Positions 1-8,396 of a stretch of DNA of 64,000 bases are shown here, piece by piece. This stretch comes from Saccharopolyspora sp. NFXS83 (GTDB lineage: Bacteria; Actinomycetota; Actinomycetes; Mycobacteriales; Pseudonocardiaceae). Within the stretch, counting starts at the first letter, position 1. Every line of letters begins with the position of its first letter. The notes below the pieces were generated by a model. The model did no database searches, was not told the DNA's origin, and saw only the letters and a program-made list of their open reading frames with translations. The translations under genes and the position numbers were made by a program. The DNA is taken from positions 1 through 64,000 of the forward strand of contig NZ_JAPFGB010000019.1 of NCBI RefSeq assembly GCF_026241095.1. The letters are read 5' to 3'.

Positions 1-163
1 GTGGTGGGGGTGTGGTCGTCGCTGGTGGTGGGTGGGGCCGGGGTGGTCACGGGCGGGTGCGGGCGGTGTTGCAAGATTTGCGGTCGAGGGGGAGGCGTTC
101 GCCCCGGGTGCGTGGCCGGTGCGTGCCTGGTTCATCTCTCGAAATGTGCTGGAGTGGGTTCAG

Positions 164-991
164 TTGTCGTGGTTGCAGGCCATGGTGCTCGCCGTGGTCC
201 AGGGTCTGACCGAGTTCCTGCCGATTTCGTCGTCAGGGCATTTGCGGATCGTCTCGGAGTTGTTCTTCGGTGTGGACGCGGGTGCGTCGTTCACCGCGGT
301 GACGCAGATCGGGACGGAACTGGCCGTGGTGATCTTCTTCGCGAAGGACATCGTGCGGTTGGTCGGGACGTGGTTCCGGGGTCTGGTGAATGCCGAGGTG
401 CGGCGGACGCAGGATTACCGGTTGGCGTGGTTCGTGATCGTGGGCAGCATTCCGATCGCGGTTCTGGGGTTGTTGTTCCAGGACATGATTCGGGGAGCGT
501 TGCGGAGCCTGTGGGTGACCGGGGCGATGTTGATCGTGTTCGGTGTGCTGCTGGGTCTGGCTGAGCGGTTCGGCAGGCAGGTGCGGGCGCAGGACGAGTT
601 GACGATGCGCGATGGTGTGCTGATGGGGTTGGCGCAGTCGTTGGCGTTGATTCCGGGTGTGTCGCGTTCCGGTGGCACTATCACGGCTGGTCTGTCGTTG
701 GGGTTGACGCGTCCGACGGCGGTGCGGTTCTCGTTCTTGTTGGCGATTCCGGCGGTGTTCGCGGCGGGGTTGTCGGAGATTCCGCACGTCTTCGAGGGTG
801 GTCCGGGTCTGCATCCTTCGGGGGTGCAGATGATCGTGGCGACGGTGGTCGCGGGTGTGGTCGGTTTCGCGTGCATCGCGTGGTTGTTGCGGTTCGTGGA
901 GCGCCACAGCGTGTACTTGTTCGTGTGGTATCGGATCGGGCTCGGTCTGCTGGTGTTCGCGTTGTTGGGCTTCGGTGTGATGCAGCCCTGA
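164..991 (+). CDS. uppP: Undecaprenyl-diphosphatase (UppP/BacA)
   Basis: Integral membrane enzyme that dephosphorylates undecaprenyl diphosphate to recycle the lipid carrier for peptidoglycan. The 275-residue product has the two family signatures: [13 protein letters not shown] near residues 14-26 and P-G-V-S-R-S-G-G-T in the middle, among many hydrophobic segments. The first acidic residue of the E. coli E-G-L-T-E motif is Gln here, a substitution I believe is common in actinobacteria. I chose the TTG at 164, because GGAG at 151-154 sits 9 nt upstream and family homology begins there; the longer reading frame from 32 adds 44 residues without family character. A terminator-like hairpin follows. 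Confidence 0.93.
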   Translation: MSWLQAMVLAVVQGLTEFLPISSSGHLRIVSELFFGVDAGASFTAVTQIGTELAVVIFFAKDIVRLVGTWFRGLVNAEVRRTQDYRLAWFVIVGSIPIAVLGLLFQDMIRGALRSLWVTGAMLIVFGVLLGLAERFGRQVRAQDELTMRDGVLMGLAQSLALIPGVSRSGGTITAGLSLGLTRPTAVRFSFLLAIPAVFAAGLSEIPHVFEGGPGLHPSGVQMIVATVVAGVVGFACIAWLLRFVERHSVYLFVWYRIGLGLLVFALLGFGVMQP

Positions 992-1011
992 TCGGTGGTT
1001 CGTCCGCGCGG

Positions 1012-1040
1012 CGGCCCGGTGCCTGTTCGGCGCCGGGCCG
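1012..1040 (+). terminator. Hairpin terminator after uppP
   Basis: A 12-bp stem (1012-1023 with 1029-1040, one T-G wobble) encloses a 5-nt loop and is followed by a short T-rich run. It lies 20 nt after the uppP stop, which suggests that the next gene is transcribed separately. Confidence 0.6.
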
Positions 1041-1137
1041 TTGTGCTTTCCGGGTGGGGCGTGGTGTCGCTTCGGGGGTGCGGGATCGGACCCCGCCGCG
1101 CGACTCGGGTGGGGCGTTGTCGTTACCCTCGGCGGTC

Positions 1138-1836
1138 GTGGCGACTCTCATCTTGCTCAGGCACGCACGGTCGGCGGCGAACGGTTCGGGCGTGCTCGCC
1201 GGGCGCAGTCCGGGGGTGGGGCTGGATTCGACGGGGTCGTCGCAGGTGGCCGGGCTGGGGGCGCGGTTGGGCGAGGTCCCGGTGTCGTCGGTGGTGGTGT
1301 CGCCGTTGCAGCGGTGCGCGGAGACGGTGCGGGAGTTCGCGGCGTCGCGCGGGCTGGTGCCGGTGGTGGACGAGCGGTTGTCCGAGGTGGATTACGGGGA
1401 GTGGACGGGGCGGAAGGTTTCGGAGTTGACGGGGGAGTCGTTGTGGTCGGTGGTGCAGCAGCATCCGTCGGCGGCGGTGTTCCCGGGTGGTGAGGGTTTG
1501 GCGCAGGTGCAGGCGCGGGCGGTGGCCGCGGTGCGGGAGCACGATGCGCGGGTGTCGGCGGAGTTCGGGCCGAACGCGGTGTGGTTGGCGTGCTCGCACG
1601 GTGATGTGATCAAGTCGGTGTTGGCGGATGCGTTGGGCGTGCATCTGGACGGTTTTCAGCGGATCGTGGTGGATCCGTGTTCGTTGAGCGTGGTGCGGTA
1701 CACGGAGACGCGGCCGTTCGTGGTGAAGGTGAACGACACGGGTTCGGACGTGTCGGCGTTGTTGCCGCCGAAGGAGGCGGCGTCGTCGGATGCGGTGGTG
1801 GGTGGTTCGACGGGGTCGTCGGGGGCGGCGTCGTGA
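1138..1836 (+). CDS. Histidine phosphatase (phosphoglycerate mutase-like, MSMEG_4193 type)
   Basis: 232-residue member of the histidine phosphatase superfamily. The catalytic motif L-L-R-H-A-R-S is at residues 6-12 (nucleophile His9) and the second active-site histidine is in A-C-S-H-G-D. Proteins of this type next to uppP are typical of actinobacteria (TIGR03848-like); the substrate is unknown. GTG 1138 is chosen because homology starts at once and a TACCCT -10-like box (1124-1129) lies 8 nt upstream, suggesting a nearly leaderless transcript. The C-terminal 30 residues are Ser/Ala/Gly rich. Its stop overlaps the next start as GTGA. Confidence 0.85.
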   Translation: MATLILLRHARSAANGSGVLAGRSPGVGLDSTGSSQVAGLGARLGEVPVSSVVVSPLQRCAETVREFAASRGLVPVVDERLSEVDYGEWTGRKVSELTGESLWSVVQQHPSAAVFPGGEGLAQVQARAVAAVREHDARVSAEFGPNAVWLACSHGDVIKSVLADALGVHLDGFQRIVVDPCSLSVVRYTETRPFVVKVNDTGSDVSALLPPKEAASSDAVVGGSTGSSGAAS

Positions 1837-2276
1837 CCGAGGGGTTCGCGGTGGCGGACGTGGCGGGGTTCTTCGCCGGTACGTGGGGTGTGGTGCGGGG
1901 GATCGTGGACGACTCGGGTGCGCGGTTGGGTGGTTTCGAGGGTGAGGCGGTGTTCGCTGCGGAGCCGGGCGGGTTGTTGGTGTACCGGGAGCGCGGTGAG
2001 TTGGTGTTGGGGGCGCATCGGGGTTCTGCGCAGCGCACGTTGCATTACCGGGTGACGGGGCCTGGGCGGGCGTCGGTGTTCTTCGACTACGGGGATTTCT
2101 TCCACGATTTGGATCTGCGGTCGGGTCGTTGGCGGGTGGAGCATCCGTGCCGGGCGGATGTGTACCGGGGTGAGTTCGTGGTGTCGGGGCCGGATTCGTG
2201 GTGGCAGCAGTGGCGGGTGGCGGGGCCTGCGAAGGCGCACACGTTGACGACGGATTTCGCGCGGGTCGCCGGGTAG
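1833..2276 (+). CDS. DUF6314 family protein
   Basis: 147-residue soluble protein that starts at GTG 1833 and overlaps the preceding stop by 4 bp, so the two genes are probably translationally coupled. The sequence resembles the DUF6314 family: an N-terminal F-F-A-G-T-W, a central tyrosine/arginine-rich beta segment (L-V-Y-R-E-R-G-E-L) and a C-terminal F-V-V-S-G-P-D-S-W-W. This looks like a small lipocalin/FABP-like barrel that may bind a small molecule (inference). No catalytic motif is visible. In related actinobacteria the phosphatase is usually followed by DUF3090 and SCO1664-type genes; here this gene takes that place. Confidence 0.72.
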   Translation: MTEGFAVADVAGFFAGTWGVVRGIVDDSGARLGGFEGEAVFAAEPGGLLVYRERGELVLGAHRGSAQRTLHYRVTGPGRASVFFDYGDFFHDLDLRSGRWRVEHPCRADVYRGEFVVSGPDSWWQQWRVAGPAKAHTLTTDFARVAG

Positions 2277-2530
2277 TGGTGCGGTGGGGCGGAAATTCGT
2301 TTGCTGGTGGGTTTCGCGGGTCGTCATGATCGGTGTGGTCGGGGTCGTGGGAGGTGGTCTGGTGGGCGTGTGGCGGCGGTTGTGGTGCTCGTGGTCCGGG
2401 TCGCCTGTGCGCGGGGGCGTGTTCTGACGCTGCTGCTGGTGCGGTGGTGGTGTCCGGGCCGGGTGGCTCGGGCTTTTTTTGCGTCGTGTTCCGGGAGGCG
2501 TGGCTTCCTGGTGGTTCTGGGGAGGTCGTC

Positions 2531-3721
2531 GTGGTCGGTGTGGTGGGGGGCGCTTCGGTGCCGATCCGGATGTGGGCGGATCCGGAGCGGGTGGAGGCCG
2601 CGGCGATGGAGCAGTTGCGCAACATCGCGAATCTGCCGTGGGTGCACGGGTTGGCGGTGATGCCGGATGTGCACTTGGGCAAGGGCGCGACGGTGGGCAG
2701 CGTGATCGCGATGCGCGATGCGGTGTCGCCGGCGGCGGTGGGGGTGGACATCGGGTGCGGGATGAGCGCGGTGCGCACGTCGTTGCGGGCGGTGGATCTG
2801 CCGGATGATCTGGGGCGGTTGCGGCGGCGGATCGAGTCGGCGGTGCCGGTGGGGTTTTCGATGCACGACGAGCCGGTGGACGTGTCGCCGGTGGGTGGTG
2901 AGTCCGGTTGGGACGGGTTCTGGGGCCGGTTCGGCGGGTTGCACGAGGGGGTGCGCGGGCGTCGGGGGCGGGCGTTGCGGCAGCTGGGCAGTCTCGGTGG
3001 TGGGAACCACTTCATCGAGGTGTGCCTGGAGCGGGGTGGTGCGGATGCGGGGCGGGTGTGGTTGATGCTGCATTCGGGGTCGCGCAACATCGGCAAGGAG
3101 TTGGCGCAGCGGCACATGGAGGTGGCGCGGTCGTTGCCGCACAACGCGGATCTGCCTGATCGGGATCTGGCGGTGTTCGTGGCGGGCACGCCGCAGATGG
3201 AGTCGTACCGGCGGGATTTGTTCTGGGCGCAGGAGTACGCGCGGCGGAATCGGGCGGTGATGGTGTCGCTGGTGCAGCGGGCGCTGGTGGCGACGGTGCC
3301 GGGGACGCGGTTCGGCGAGCCGATTTCGTGCCATCACAACTACGTCGCGGAGGAGTCCTACGACGGGGTGGAGTTGCTGGTGACCCGCAAGGGCGCGATT
3401 CGTGCGGGGAGCGGGGATCTGGGGATCATTCCGGGCAGCATGGGCACGGGTTCGTTCATCGTGCGCGGCTTGGGGAATGCGGAGTCGTTCGCGTCGGCGT
3501 CGCACGGTGCGGGGCGGGCGATGTCGCGCACGAGGGCGCGCCGGGAGTTCACGGCGGCGGATCTGGTGGCGCAGACCGAGGGTGTGGAGTGCCGCAAGGA
3601 CGCGGGTGTGGTGGATGAGATTCCGGCGGCGTACAAGGACATCGACGAGGTGATGCGGGCGCAGGCGGATTTGGTGGAGGTCGTCGCCCACCTCAAGCAG
3701 GTGGTGTGCGTGAAGGGCTGA
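2531..3721 (+). CDS. rtcB: RNA-splicing ligase RtcB
   Basis: GTP- and Mn-dependent 3'-phosphate/5'-OH RNA ligase that repairs or splices RNA. The 396-residue product carries the family hallmarks in order: V-M-P-D-V-H near the N-terminus, G-V-D-I-G-C-G-M (metal), L-G-S-L-G-G-G-N-H-F, H-S-G-S-R-N-I-G, S-C-H-H-N-Y and S-H-G-A-G-R-x-M-S-R, the last carrying the guanylylated histidine. GTG 2531 is preferred because a strong GGGGAGG box at 2519-2525 precedes it by 5 nt and the family's V-P-I-R-M-W follows shortly. No archease or RtcA gene is adjacent. Confidence 0.95.
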   Translation: MVGVVGGASVPIRMWADPERVEAAAMEQLRNIANLPWVHGLAVMPDVHLGKGATVGSVIAMRDAVSPAAVGVDIGCGMSAVRTSLRAVDLPDDLGRLRRRIESAVPVGFSMHDEPVDVSPVGGESGWDGFWGRFGGLHEGVRGRRGRALRQLGSLGGGNHFIEVCLERGGADAGRVWLMLHSGSRNIGKELAQRHMEVARSLPHNADLPDRDLAVFVAGTPQMESYRRDLFWAQEYARRNRAVMVSLVQRALVATVPGTRFGEPISCHHNYVAEESYDGVELLVTRKGAIRAGSGDLGIIPGSMGTGSFIVRGLGNAESFASASHGAGRAMSRTRARREFTAADLVAQTEGVECRKDAGVVDEIPAAYKDIDEVMRAQADLVEVVAHLKQVVCVKG

Positions 3722-3742
3722 TCGGGTGGTGGCCGGGCTGTG

Positions 3743-4000
3743 TCACGCGGTGCGGGCCGCCGGGGTGGTTTCGGTGTGCAGCACGTCGAGGGAGAGGCCG
3801 ACTTCGGCGGCGACGGCGGCGACGGTGAAGAACGCGGGGGTGGGGATGCGTCCGGTTTCGATCTTGCGGAGGGTTTCGGCGGAGATTCCGGCGCCGGTGG
3901 CGACGTCGATGATGCTGCGGTCGCCGCGTGCGGTGCGCAGGAGTCGGCCGAGGTTCTCGCCGCGGGTTCGTTCGTCCGGGCTCAGCGGTACGCGCACCAT
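3743..4000 (-). CDS. Small XRE-family HTH regulator
   Basis: 85-residue DNA-binding protein, essentially a single lambda-repressor-like helix-turn-helix: L-G-R-L-L-R-T-A-R-G-D-R-S-I-I-D-V-A then G-I-S-A-E-T-L-R-K-I-E-T-G-R. There is no effector domain. A TATGAT -10 box at 4008-4013 lies 7 nt before ATG 4000, implying a leaderless mRNA; an alternative ATG at 4012 would overlap that box. An imperfect 18-bp palindrome at 4024-4041 sits just upstream and is a plausible autoregulatory operator. The gene faces the 3' end of rtcB. Its target is unknown. Confidence 0.82.
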   Translation of the reverse strand: MVRVPLSPDERTRGENLGRLLRTARGDRSIIDVATGAGISAETLRKIETGRIPTPAFFTVAAVAAEVGLSLDVLHTETTPAARTA

Positions 4001-4007
4001 GCCCGGG

Positions 4008-4041
4008 ATCATACGTCCGGTACAACTATCCCGGTATAGTT
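4008..4041 (-). promoter_or_regulatory. Leaderless promoter and candidate operator of the XRE gene
   Basis: TATGAT at 4008-4013 (minus strand) lies 7 nt before the ATG. Immediately upstream is an inverted repeat, AACTAT (4024-4029) and ATAGTT (4036-4041), with a CCCGGT centre: 18 bp with one mismatched pair. It covers the -35 region, the expected place for repression by a small XRE protein. Confidence 0.55.
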
Positions 4042-4113
4042 ATCGGGGTGGTCGTGCGCGGGGCGAGGCCGTTGTGATCGGCTGAGGCCTCGCCCCGCCG
4101 GTCTTCGCCGTTC

Positions 4114-4962
4114 CTACCGCGCGCCGAGGCGTTCGGCGGCGGGGGAGGTGAGGAACCCCAGCAGGTCGGTGTGGAACTCGTCGCGGTGCGCGCCCACGAG
4201 CCCGTGCGGGGCACCGGAGTGCACCGTGAGCGTCGCGTCCGGGACCAGCTGCGCCGAGCGCGTCGCGGCGGCGCCGATCGGCACGATCTGGTCGTCGTCG
4301 CCGTGCACGATCAACGTCGGCACGTCGAAGCGGCGCAGGTCCTCGGTGAAGTCGGTTTCGGAGAACGCCGCCACGCAGTCCAACGCGGCTTTCAGCCCGG
4401 CCTGCATGCTCATCAGCCAGAACGCGTCGCGCAGCCCGTCGGAGACGGCCGACCTCGCGCGGTTCGCGCCGTAGAACGGCGCCGAGAGGTCCCGGTAGAA
4501 CTGGGAGCGGTCGGTGGCGACCCCGGCGCGGATCTCGTCGAACACCTCGATCGGCTGCCCGTCCGGGTTCGCCGGGGTGCGCAGCATCAGCGGGGGCACC
4601 GCGCTCAGCAGCACGGCTTTGGCGACCCGCCCCGTGCCGTGCCTGCCGATGTAGCGGGTGACCTCGCCGCCACCGGTGGAGTGCCCCACCAGGATCGCGT
4701 CGCGCAGGTCCAGGGCGTCGAGCAGGGCGGCGAGGTCCTCGGCGTAGGTGTTCATGTCGTTGCCGTCCCAGGTCTGGGCGGAACGGCCGTGGCCCCGGCG
4801 GTCGTGGGCGATGCCGCGGAACCCGTGCGAGGCGACGAGCATCAGCTGCTCGTCCCACACGTCGGCGTTCAACGGCCAGCCGTGGCTGAACACCACCGGC
4901 GTGCCCGTGCCCCAGTCCTTGTAGAAGATCTCGGTGCCATCGTGGGTGATCAACGTCGGCAT
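4114..4962 (-). CDS. Alpha/beta hydrolase (non-heme chloroperoxidase/esterase type)
   Basis: 282-residue alpha/beta-fold hydrolase of the cofactor-free chloroperoxidase/arylesterase group. Visible features: F-S-H-G-W-P (oxyanion region, residues 25-30), nucleophile Ser95 in V-G-H-S-T-G-G, an acid in H-G-D-D-D-Q-I, and the catalytic His in S-G-A-P-H-G near the C-terminus. The start is ATG 4962, preceded by GGGGAAGGA about 8 nt upstream; the frame extends further upstream but loses similarity. No signal peptide, so cytosolic. The natural substrate cannot be told from sequence. Confidence 0.88.
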   Translation of the reverse strand: MPTLITHDGTEIFYKDWGTGTPVVFSHGWPLNADVWDEQLMLVASHGFRGIAHDRRGHGRSAQTWDGNDMNTYAEDLAALLDALDLRDAILVGHSTGGGEVTRYIGRHGTGRVAKAVLLSAVPPLMLRTPANPDGQPIEVFDEIRAGVATDRSQFYRDLSAPFYGANRARSAVSDGLRDAFWLMSMQAGLKAALDCVAAFSETDFTEDLRRFDVPTLIVHGDDDQIVPIGAAATRSAQLVPDATLTVHSGAPHGLVGAHRDEFHTDLLGFLTSPAAERLGAR

Positions 4963-5200
4963 CGGTGCGTCCTTCCCCTCGCGGTGTCCGCCGGCCACTC
5001 CCAGGTTCCCGGCCGGGGCGGGGCTCGACCGGAGGCTTTCGCCCCCACCTGTGCGGCACCCCGGCGATTGCCGTCCGCGCCGCCGTGAGAACACGCGGTG
5101 TGAGGATCACCGCACGGACCCGTGCCACCACGGCCAGGTGGGCGCGGGCAGACTCGACCGGTAGGGGCCGACAAGGCCAGTGCCGATCGCAAGGGGAACC

Positions 5201-6379
5201 GTGAACAAGCACATCGCCGTGGTCACCGCGCCGGGCCACGGCCACATCAATCCGACGTTGCCGCTGGTCGAGGAGCTGGCGCGGCGTGGGCACCGGGTCA
5301 GCTACGCCACCGGTGAGCGCATGCTCGGCACCGTCGAGCAAGCCGGTGCCCGCGGGGTCGAGCTGCCCATGTCGATGCCGACGGTCACCCCCGGCATGGA
5401 GATGACCGTCGAGACGATGGCCGGGATGCTCGAATACCTGCACGGCGAATGCCGCACCGCGCTGCCGGTGCTGCTGGAGCACTTCGAGCAGGACCGGCCG
5501 GACGTGGTGTGCTTCGACATGCTCACCCCCGTCGGGCGGATGCTCGCGGACAAGCTCGACGTTCCCCTCGTGTCGCTGATGCCGAGCTTCGCCTCGAACG
5601 AGGACATGTCGTTGCAGCAGCGGATGATGCCGGAGGGCTTCGACCCGCAGGACCCCGTGCTGGTGAAGGCCGTCGGCCTGTTCCAGGAGATCGCCGAGGA
5701 CTTCGAGCTGCCCGGCGACCAGTTCCCGATGCGCCCGGTGGAGCGCGCGACCAGCGTCGTGTTCCTGCCGAAGGCCTTCCAGATCGGCGCGGAGACCTTC
5801 GACGACCGGTTCCACTTCATCGGCCCCTGCCTGGGAAGCCGTGCCGAGCAGGACTACGCGCCCGCCGACGGGCAGGCTCCGCTGCTGTTCATCTCCCTGG
5901 GCACCGCGTTCAACAACCGCCCCGACCTGTACCGCACGTTCCTCGACGCGTTCGGCGACGGCCGCTGGCAGGTCGCGATGTCCATCGGCGGCAGCGTCGA
6001 GGTCGCCGAGCTGGGCGAGATCCCCGCGAACTTCGACGTGCGCCCCAGCTTCCCGCAGCCCGGTGTGCTGCGGCGCGCCTCCGCGTTCGTCACCCACAAC
6101 GGCATGGGCTCCACCACGGAGGCCCTGGCCTACGGGGTGCCGATGGTCGGGGTGCCGCAGATGCTCGAACAGGCCATCAACGCCGATCACGTCACCGCGC
6201 TCGGGCTCGGCCGCCGCCTGCGCGACGACGAGCTCACCGCGAGCGGTGTGCGCGCGGCCGTCGACGAGGTCGCCGCCGACGAGCGGATCCGCGCGAACCT
6301 CGCCGCGATGCGCGTCGAAGTGGCCGCCGCGGGCGGCGCGGTCGCCGGGGCCGACGCGATCGAAGGCGCCTGCCGCTGA
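5201..6379 (+). CDS. MGT-type (macrolide) glycosyltransferase
   Basis: 392-residue GT1-family enzyme resembling macrolide-inactivating glycosyltransferases of the OleD/Mgt type, which transfer a sugar from a UDP-sugar to macrolides or other aromatic/polyol acceptors. The N-terminal acceptor domain has A-P-G-H-G-H-I-N-P (catalytic His about residue 15); the C-terminal donor domain has the signature T-H-N-G-M-G-S-T-T-E-A and G-V-P-M-V-G-V-P-Q. GTG 5201 is chosen because AAGGGGA at 5191-5197 precedes it; a GTG at 5180 has no such site. It stands alone, divergent from the hydrolase, so a detoxification or self-protection role is plausible but inferred. Confidence 0.9.
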   Translation: MNKHIAVVTAPGHGHINPTLPLVEELARRGHRVSYATGERMLGTVEQAGARGVELPMSMPTVTPGMEMTVETMAGMLEYLHGECRTALPVLLEHFEQDRPDVVCFDMLTPVGRMLADKLDVPLVSLMPSFASNEDMSLQQRMMPEGFDPQDPVLVKAVGLFQEIAEDFELPGDQFPMRPVERATSVVFLPKAFQIGAETFDDRFHFIGPCLGSRAEQDYAPADGQAPLLFISLGTAFNNRPDLYRTFLDAFGDGRWQVAMSIGGSVEVAELGEIPANFDVRPSFPQPGVLRRASAFVTHNGMGSTTEALAYGVPMVGVPQMLEQAINADHVTALGLGRRLRDDELTASGVRAAVDEVAADERIRANLAAMRVEVAAAGGAVAGADAIEGACR

Positions 6380-6452
6380 GCACGCGGGTGGCCCCTGGAT
6401 GTGGCGACGCCCGGCACCGGCGGGCGGTGCGGGGCGCGGCTCCGGTCGCGGA

Positions 6453-7028
6453 TCAGCCGCGGGAGGCGATCAGCTCGTCGAAACCGGGGAAGCGCTCGGC
6501 GGTGTCGGTGTTGAGGAACTCGCCGATCCAGCCGTCGTCGTCGTGGAAGAAGCGGATCGACACGAAGTCGGGGCTGGTGCCCATGTCGAACCAGTGCGTG
6601 GTGTTCGCGGGCACGCTCAGCAGGTCACCCGCCTCGCACAGCACCGCGTACACCTTGCCCTGCAGGTGCAGGTAGAACACCCCGGCGCCGCGGGCGAAGA
6701 ACCGGTCCTCGTCGTCGTCGTGGGTGTGCTCGGAGAGGAACTTCTCCCGCGCCGCCTTCGCCTTCGCCGGCCACTGCGGGTCGTCGGACGGGCTCATCGC
6801 GATCGCGTCGACCTTGATGTAGCCCTCGCTGTCGATGACCCGGTCCACCTCCGCCCGGTAGGCGTCGAGGACCTGATCGGAGGTCGGGTCGGCGGGCAGG
6901 TCCCGCAGCTCCCAGCGTTCGAAGCGCACCCCGAACTCCCTGAGGACGTCGCCGATCTCGGCGGGGTCCTCGGTGCGCACCGTGGCGGTGGCGGGATCGG
7001 TGTCGTCCCACACGGTCAGCAGCGTCAT
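6453..7028 (-). CDS. mtnD: Acireductone dioxygenase
   Basis: 191-residue cupin enzyme of methionine salvage. It oxidises the acireductone 1,2-dihydroxy-3-keto-5-methylthiopentene to 2-keto-4-methylthiobutyrate plus formate (Fe form), or off-pathway to methylthiopropionate and CO (Ni form). The metal ligands are visible as H101-x-H103-x3-E107 and H145 in N-T-T-H-W-F-D. It is the last gene of the minus-strand mtnA-mtnC-mtnB-mtnD operon, 13 bp after mtnB. Confidence 0.95.
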   Translation of the reverse strand: MTLLTVWDDTDPATATVRTEDPAEIGDVLREFGVRFERWELRDLPADPTSDQVLDAYRAEVDRVIDSEGYIKVDAIAMSPSDDPQWPAKAKAAREKFLSEHTHDDDEDRFFARGAGVFYLHLQGKVYAVLCEAGDLLSVPANTTHWFDMGTSPDFVSIRFFHDDDGWIGEFLNTDTAERFPGFDELIASRG

Positions 7029-7041
7029 GTGGCTCTCCTGT

Positions 7042-7680
7042 TCAGATGTGTCCGGCCTGGTTCGCGGCGAGGGTGAACGACACCAGCCACTCCAGGCACT
7101 CCGCGCGGTGCCGGGCCTGTTCGAGGTCGTCGCCCCACACGTACACGCCGTGGCGGGCGACGATCAACGCCGGTGTCGCCGGGTCGAAGCCGTCCTCGAA
7201 GCGGTCGCCCAGCCATGTCATGTCCTGCGAGTTGGCCACGACCGGCACCGTCACCACGTCGTCGTGGGCGCCGCGGCCGAGGCCCTTGAGCATCTCCAGG
7301 TCGCGCAGCACCACCCCGCCGGGCCAGCGCTCGGCGGCCAGCACCGGGGCCAGCACGTGCACGTGCACCACCGCGCCCGCCCCTGCCACGCGGGCGATGC
7401 GGGCGTGCAACCCGGCCTCCGCCGAGGGGCGTGGCCCCGGGCGTGGCTGGTCGGGCACGGCGGCGCCGTCGGCGTCGACGACCACCACGTCTTCGGCCCG
7501 CAGCAGGCCCTTGTCGCGTCCGCTGGTGGTCACCGCCAGCCGCAGCGGGTCCGACCGCAGCGTCACCGACAGGTTGCCGGAGGTGCCCCGCATCCAGCCC
7601 AGCCCCGCGAACCGTGCCGACTCCGTGGCCAGCGCCGCACCGGCCCGCTCCAGCTCGGCCGCGGTGACCGTCCCGGTCAC
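7042..7680 (-). CDS. mtnB: Methylthioribulose-1-phosphate dehydratase
   Basis: 212-residue class II aldolase/adducin-family zinc enzyme that dehydrates 5-methylthioribulose-1-phosphate in methionine salvage. Visible features: G-T-S-G-N-L-S (substrate phosphate loop), S-A-E-A-G-L-H, zinc ligands H-V-H in V-V-H-V-H-V-L-A-P, and a third histidine in A-R-H-G-V-Y-V-W-G. The GTG start at 7680 overlaps the mtnC stop by 4 bp (GTGA), a translational-coupling arrangement. Confidence 0.93.
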   Translation of the reverse strand: MTGTVTAAELERAGAALATESARFAGLGWMRGTSGNLSVTLRSDPLRLAVTTSGRDKGLLRAEDVVVVDADGAAVPDQPRPGPRPSAEAGLHARIARVAGAGAVVHVHVLAPVLAAERWPGGVVLRDLEMLKGLGRGAHDDVVTVPVVANSQDMTWLGDRFEDGFDPATPALIVARHGVYVWGDDLEQARHRAECLEWLVSFTLAANQAGHI

Positions 7681-8396
7681 GCGGGTACCTCGATGCTGAT
7701 GTCGTCGAAGGTGGTCACCGTGCGGTGCGCGCCGAAATCGGCGTCGGCGAACGGTTCACCGGGCCGCGCCAGGCCCACGGTGCGCCACCCGGCTTCGGCG
7801 GCGGCGTCGAGTTCGGCGGGCACGTCGGAGGCGAACAGCACGTCGCCCGGCGCGGTCTCGAGGACCTCGGTCATCGCCCGGTAGGAGTCCGCCTCACGCT
7901 TCGGCCCGGCGTTGACCGTGTCGAAGTGGTGGGTGAACAGGTGGCGCAGGTCCCCGTCGGCGGTGTGCGAGAACGACGCGATCTGCGCGGCCACCGATCC
8001 CGAGGAGAACACCGCCAGGCCCGCGCGCTGCTCCCGGAACTGCAGCAGGGCGCCCACCACGTCCGCGAACAGGTCGGTGCGCAGTTCCCGGTCGGCGTAG
8101 CCCTGCTGCCAGATCAGGCCCTGCAAGGTCTTCAGGGGCGTGGCCTTGCGGTCGGCGTCCATCCACCCGTGCAGCACCTCGACGATCGCGGCCGTGCCCG
8201 CCTCGGCGCCGAGCCCGGCCTCCGCGCGCACGGCTTCGACGGCCGCTCGCACCTGCGGGTCGTGCGGATGCGCGTCGATCCACGGGCCCAGGCGCGGCCG
8301 GGCGTAGTCGTAGAGGACGCGGTGGACCTGGCTGGTCGGGGTCACCGTCCCCTCGATGTCGATCACGACCCAGCGGGCCGGTGTCGGTGCGGTCAC
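7677..8396 (-). CDS. mtnC: Enolase-phosphatase E1 (MtnC)
   Basis: 239-residue HAD-superfamily bifunctional enolase-phosphatase that converts 2,3-diketo-5-methylthiopentyl-1-phosphate to acireductone. The nucleophile motif is V-I-D-I-E-G-T-V-T at residues 11-19 (Asp13, Glu15); F-S-S-G-S supplies motif II and F-A-S-D-V-P the C-terminal acidic motif. The GTG 8396 start is supported by GGAGGAGAG just upstream and by GTGA overlap with mtnA. The frame continues upstream into mtnA sequence, which is a shadow. Confidence 0.93.
   Translation of the reverse strand: MTAPTPARWVVIDIEGTVTPTSQVHRVLYDYARPRLGPWIDAHPHDPQVRAAVEAVRAEAGLGAEAGTAAIVEVLHGWMDADRKATPLKTLQGLIWQQGYADRELRTDLFADVVGALLQFREQRAGLAVFSSGSVAAQIASFSHTADGDLRHLFTHHFDTVNAGPKREADSYRAMTEVLETAPGDVLFASDVPAELDAAAEAGWRTVGLARPGEPFADADFGAHRTVTTFDDISIEVPA

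Noticed and set aside
1-564. Long plus-strand open frame of 187 codons
   Set aside because: Out-of-frame shadow of uppP with Gly/Arg/Val-rich composition typical of high-GC frames.
1123-3189. Minus-strand open frame of 688 codons
   Set aside because: Antisense shadow of the phosphatase, DUF6314 and rtcB genes; Pro/Arg/His-rich with no domains.
4040-6190. Minus-strand open frame of 716 codons
   Set aside because: Covers the hydrolase and the antisense of the glycosyltransferase; its sequence is low-complexity shadow.
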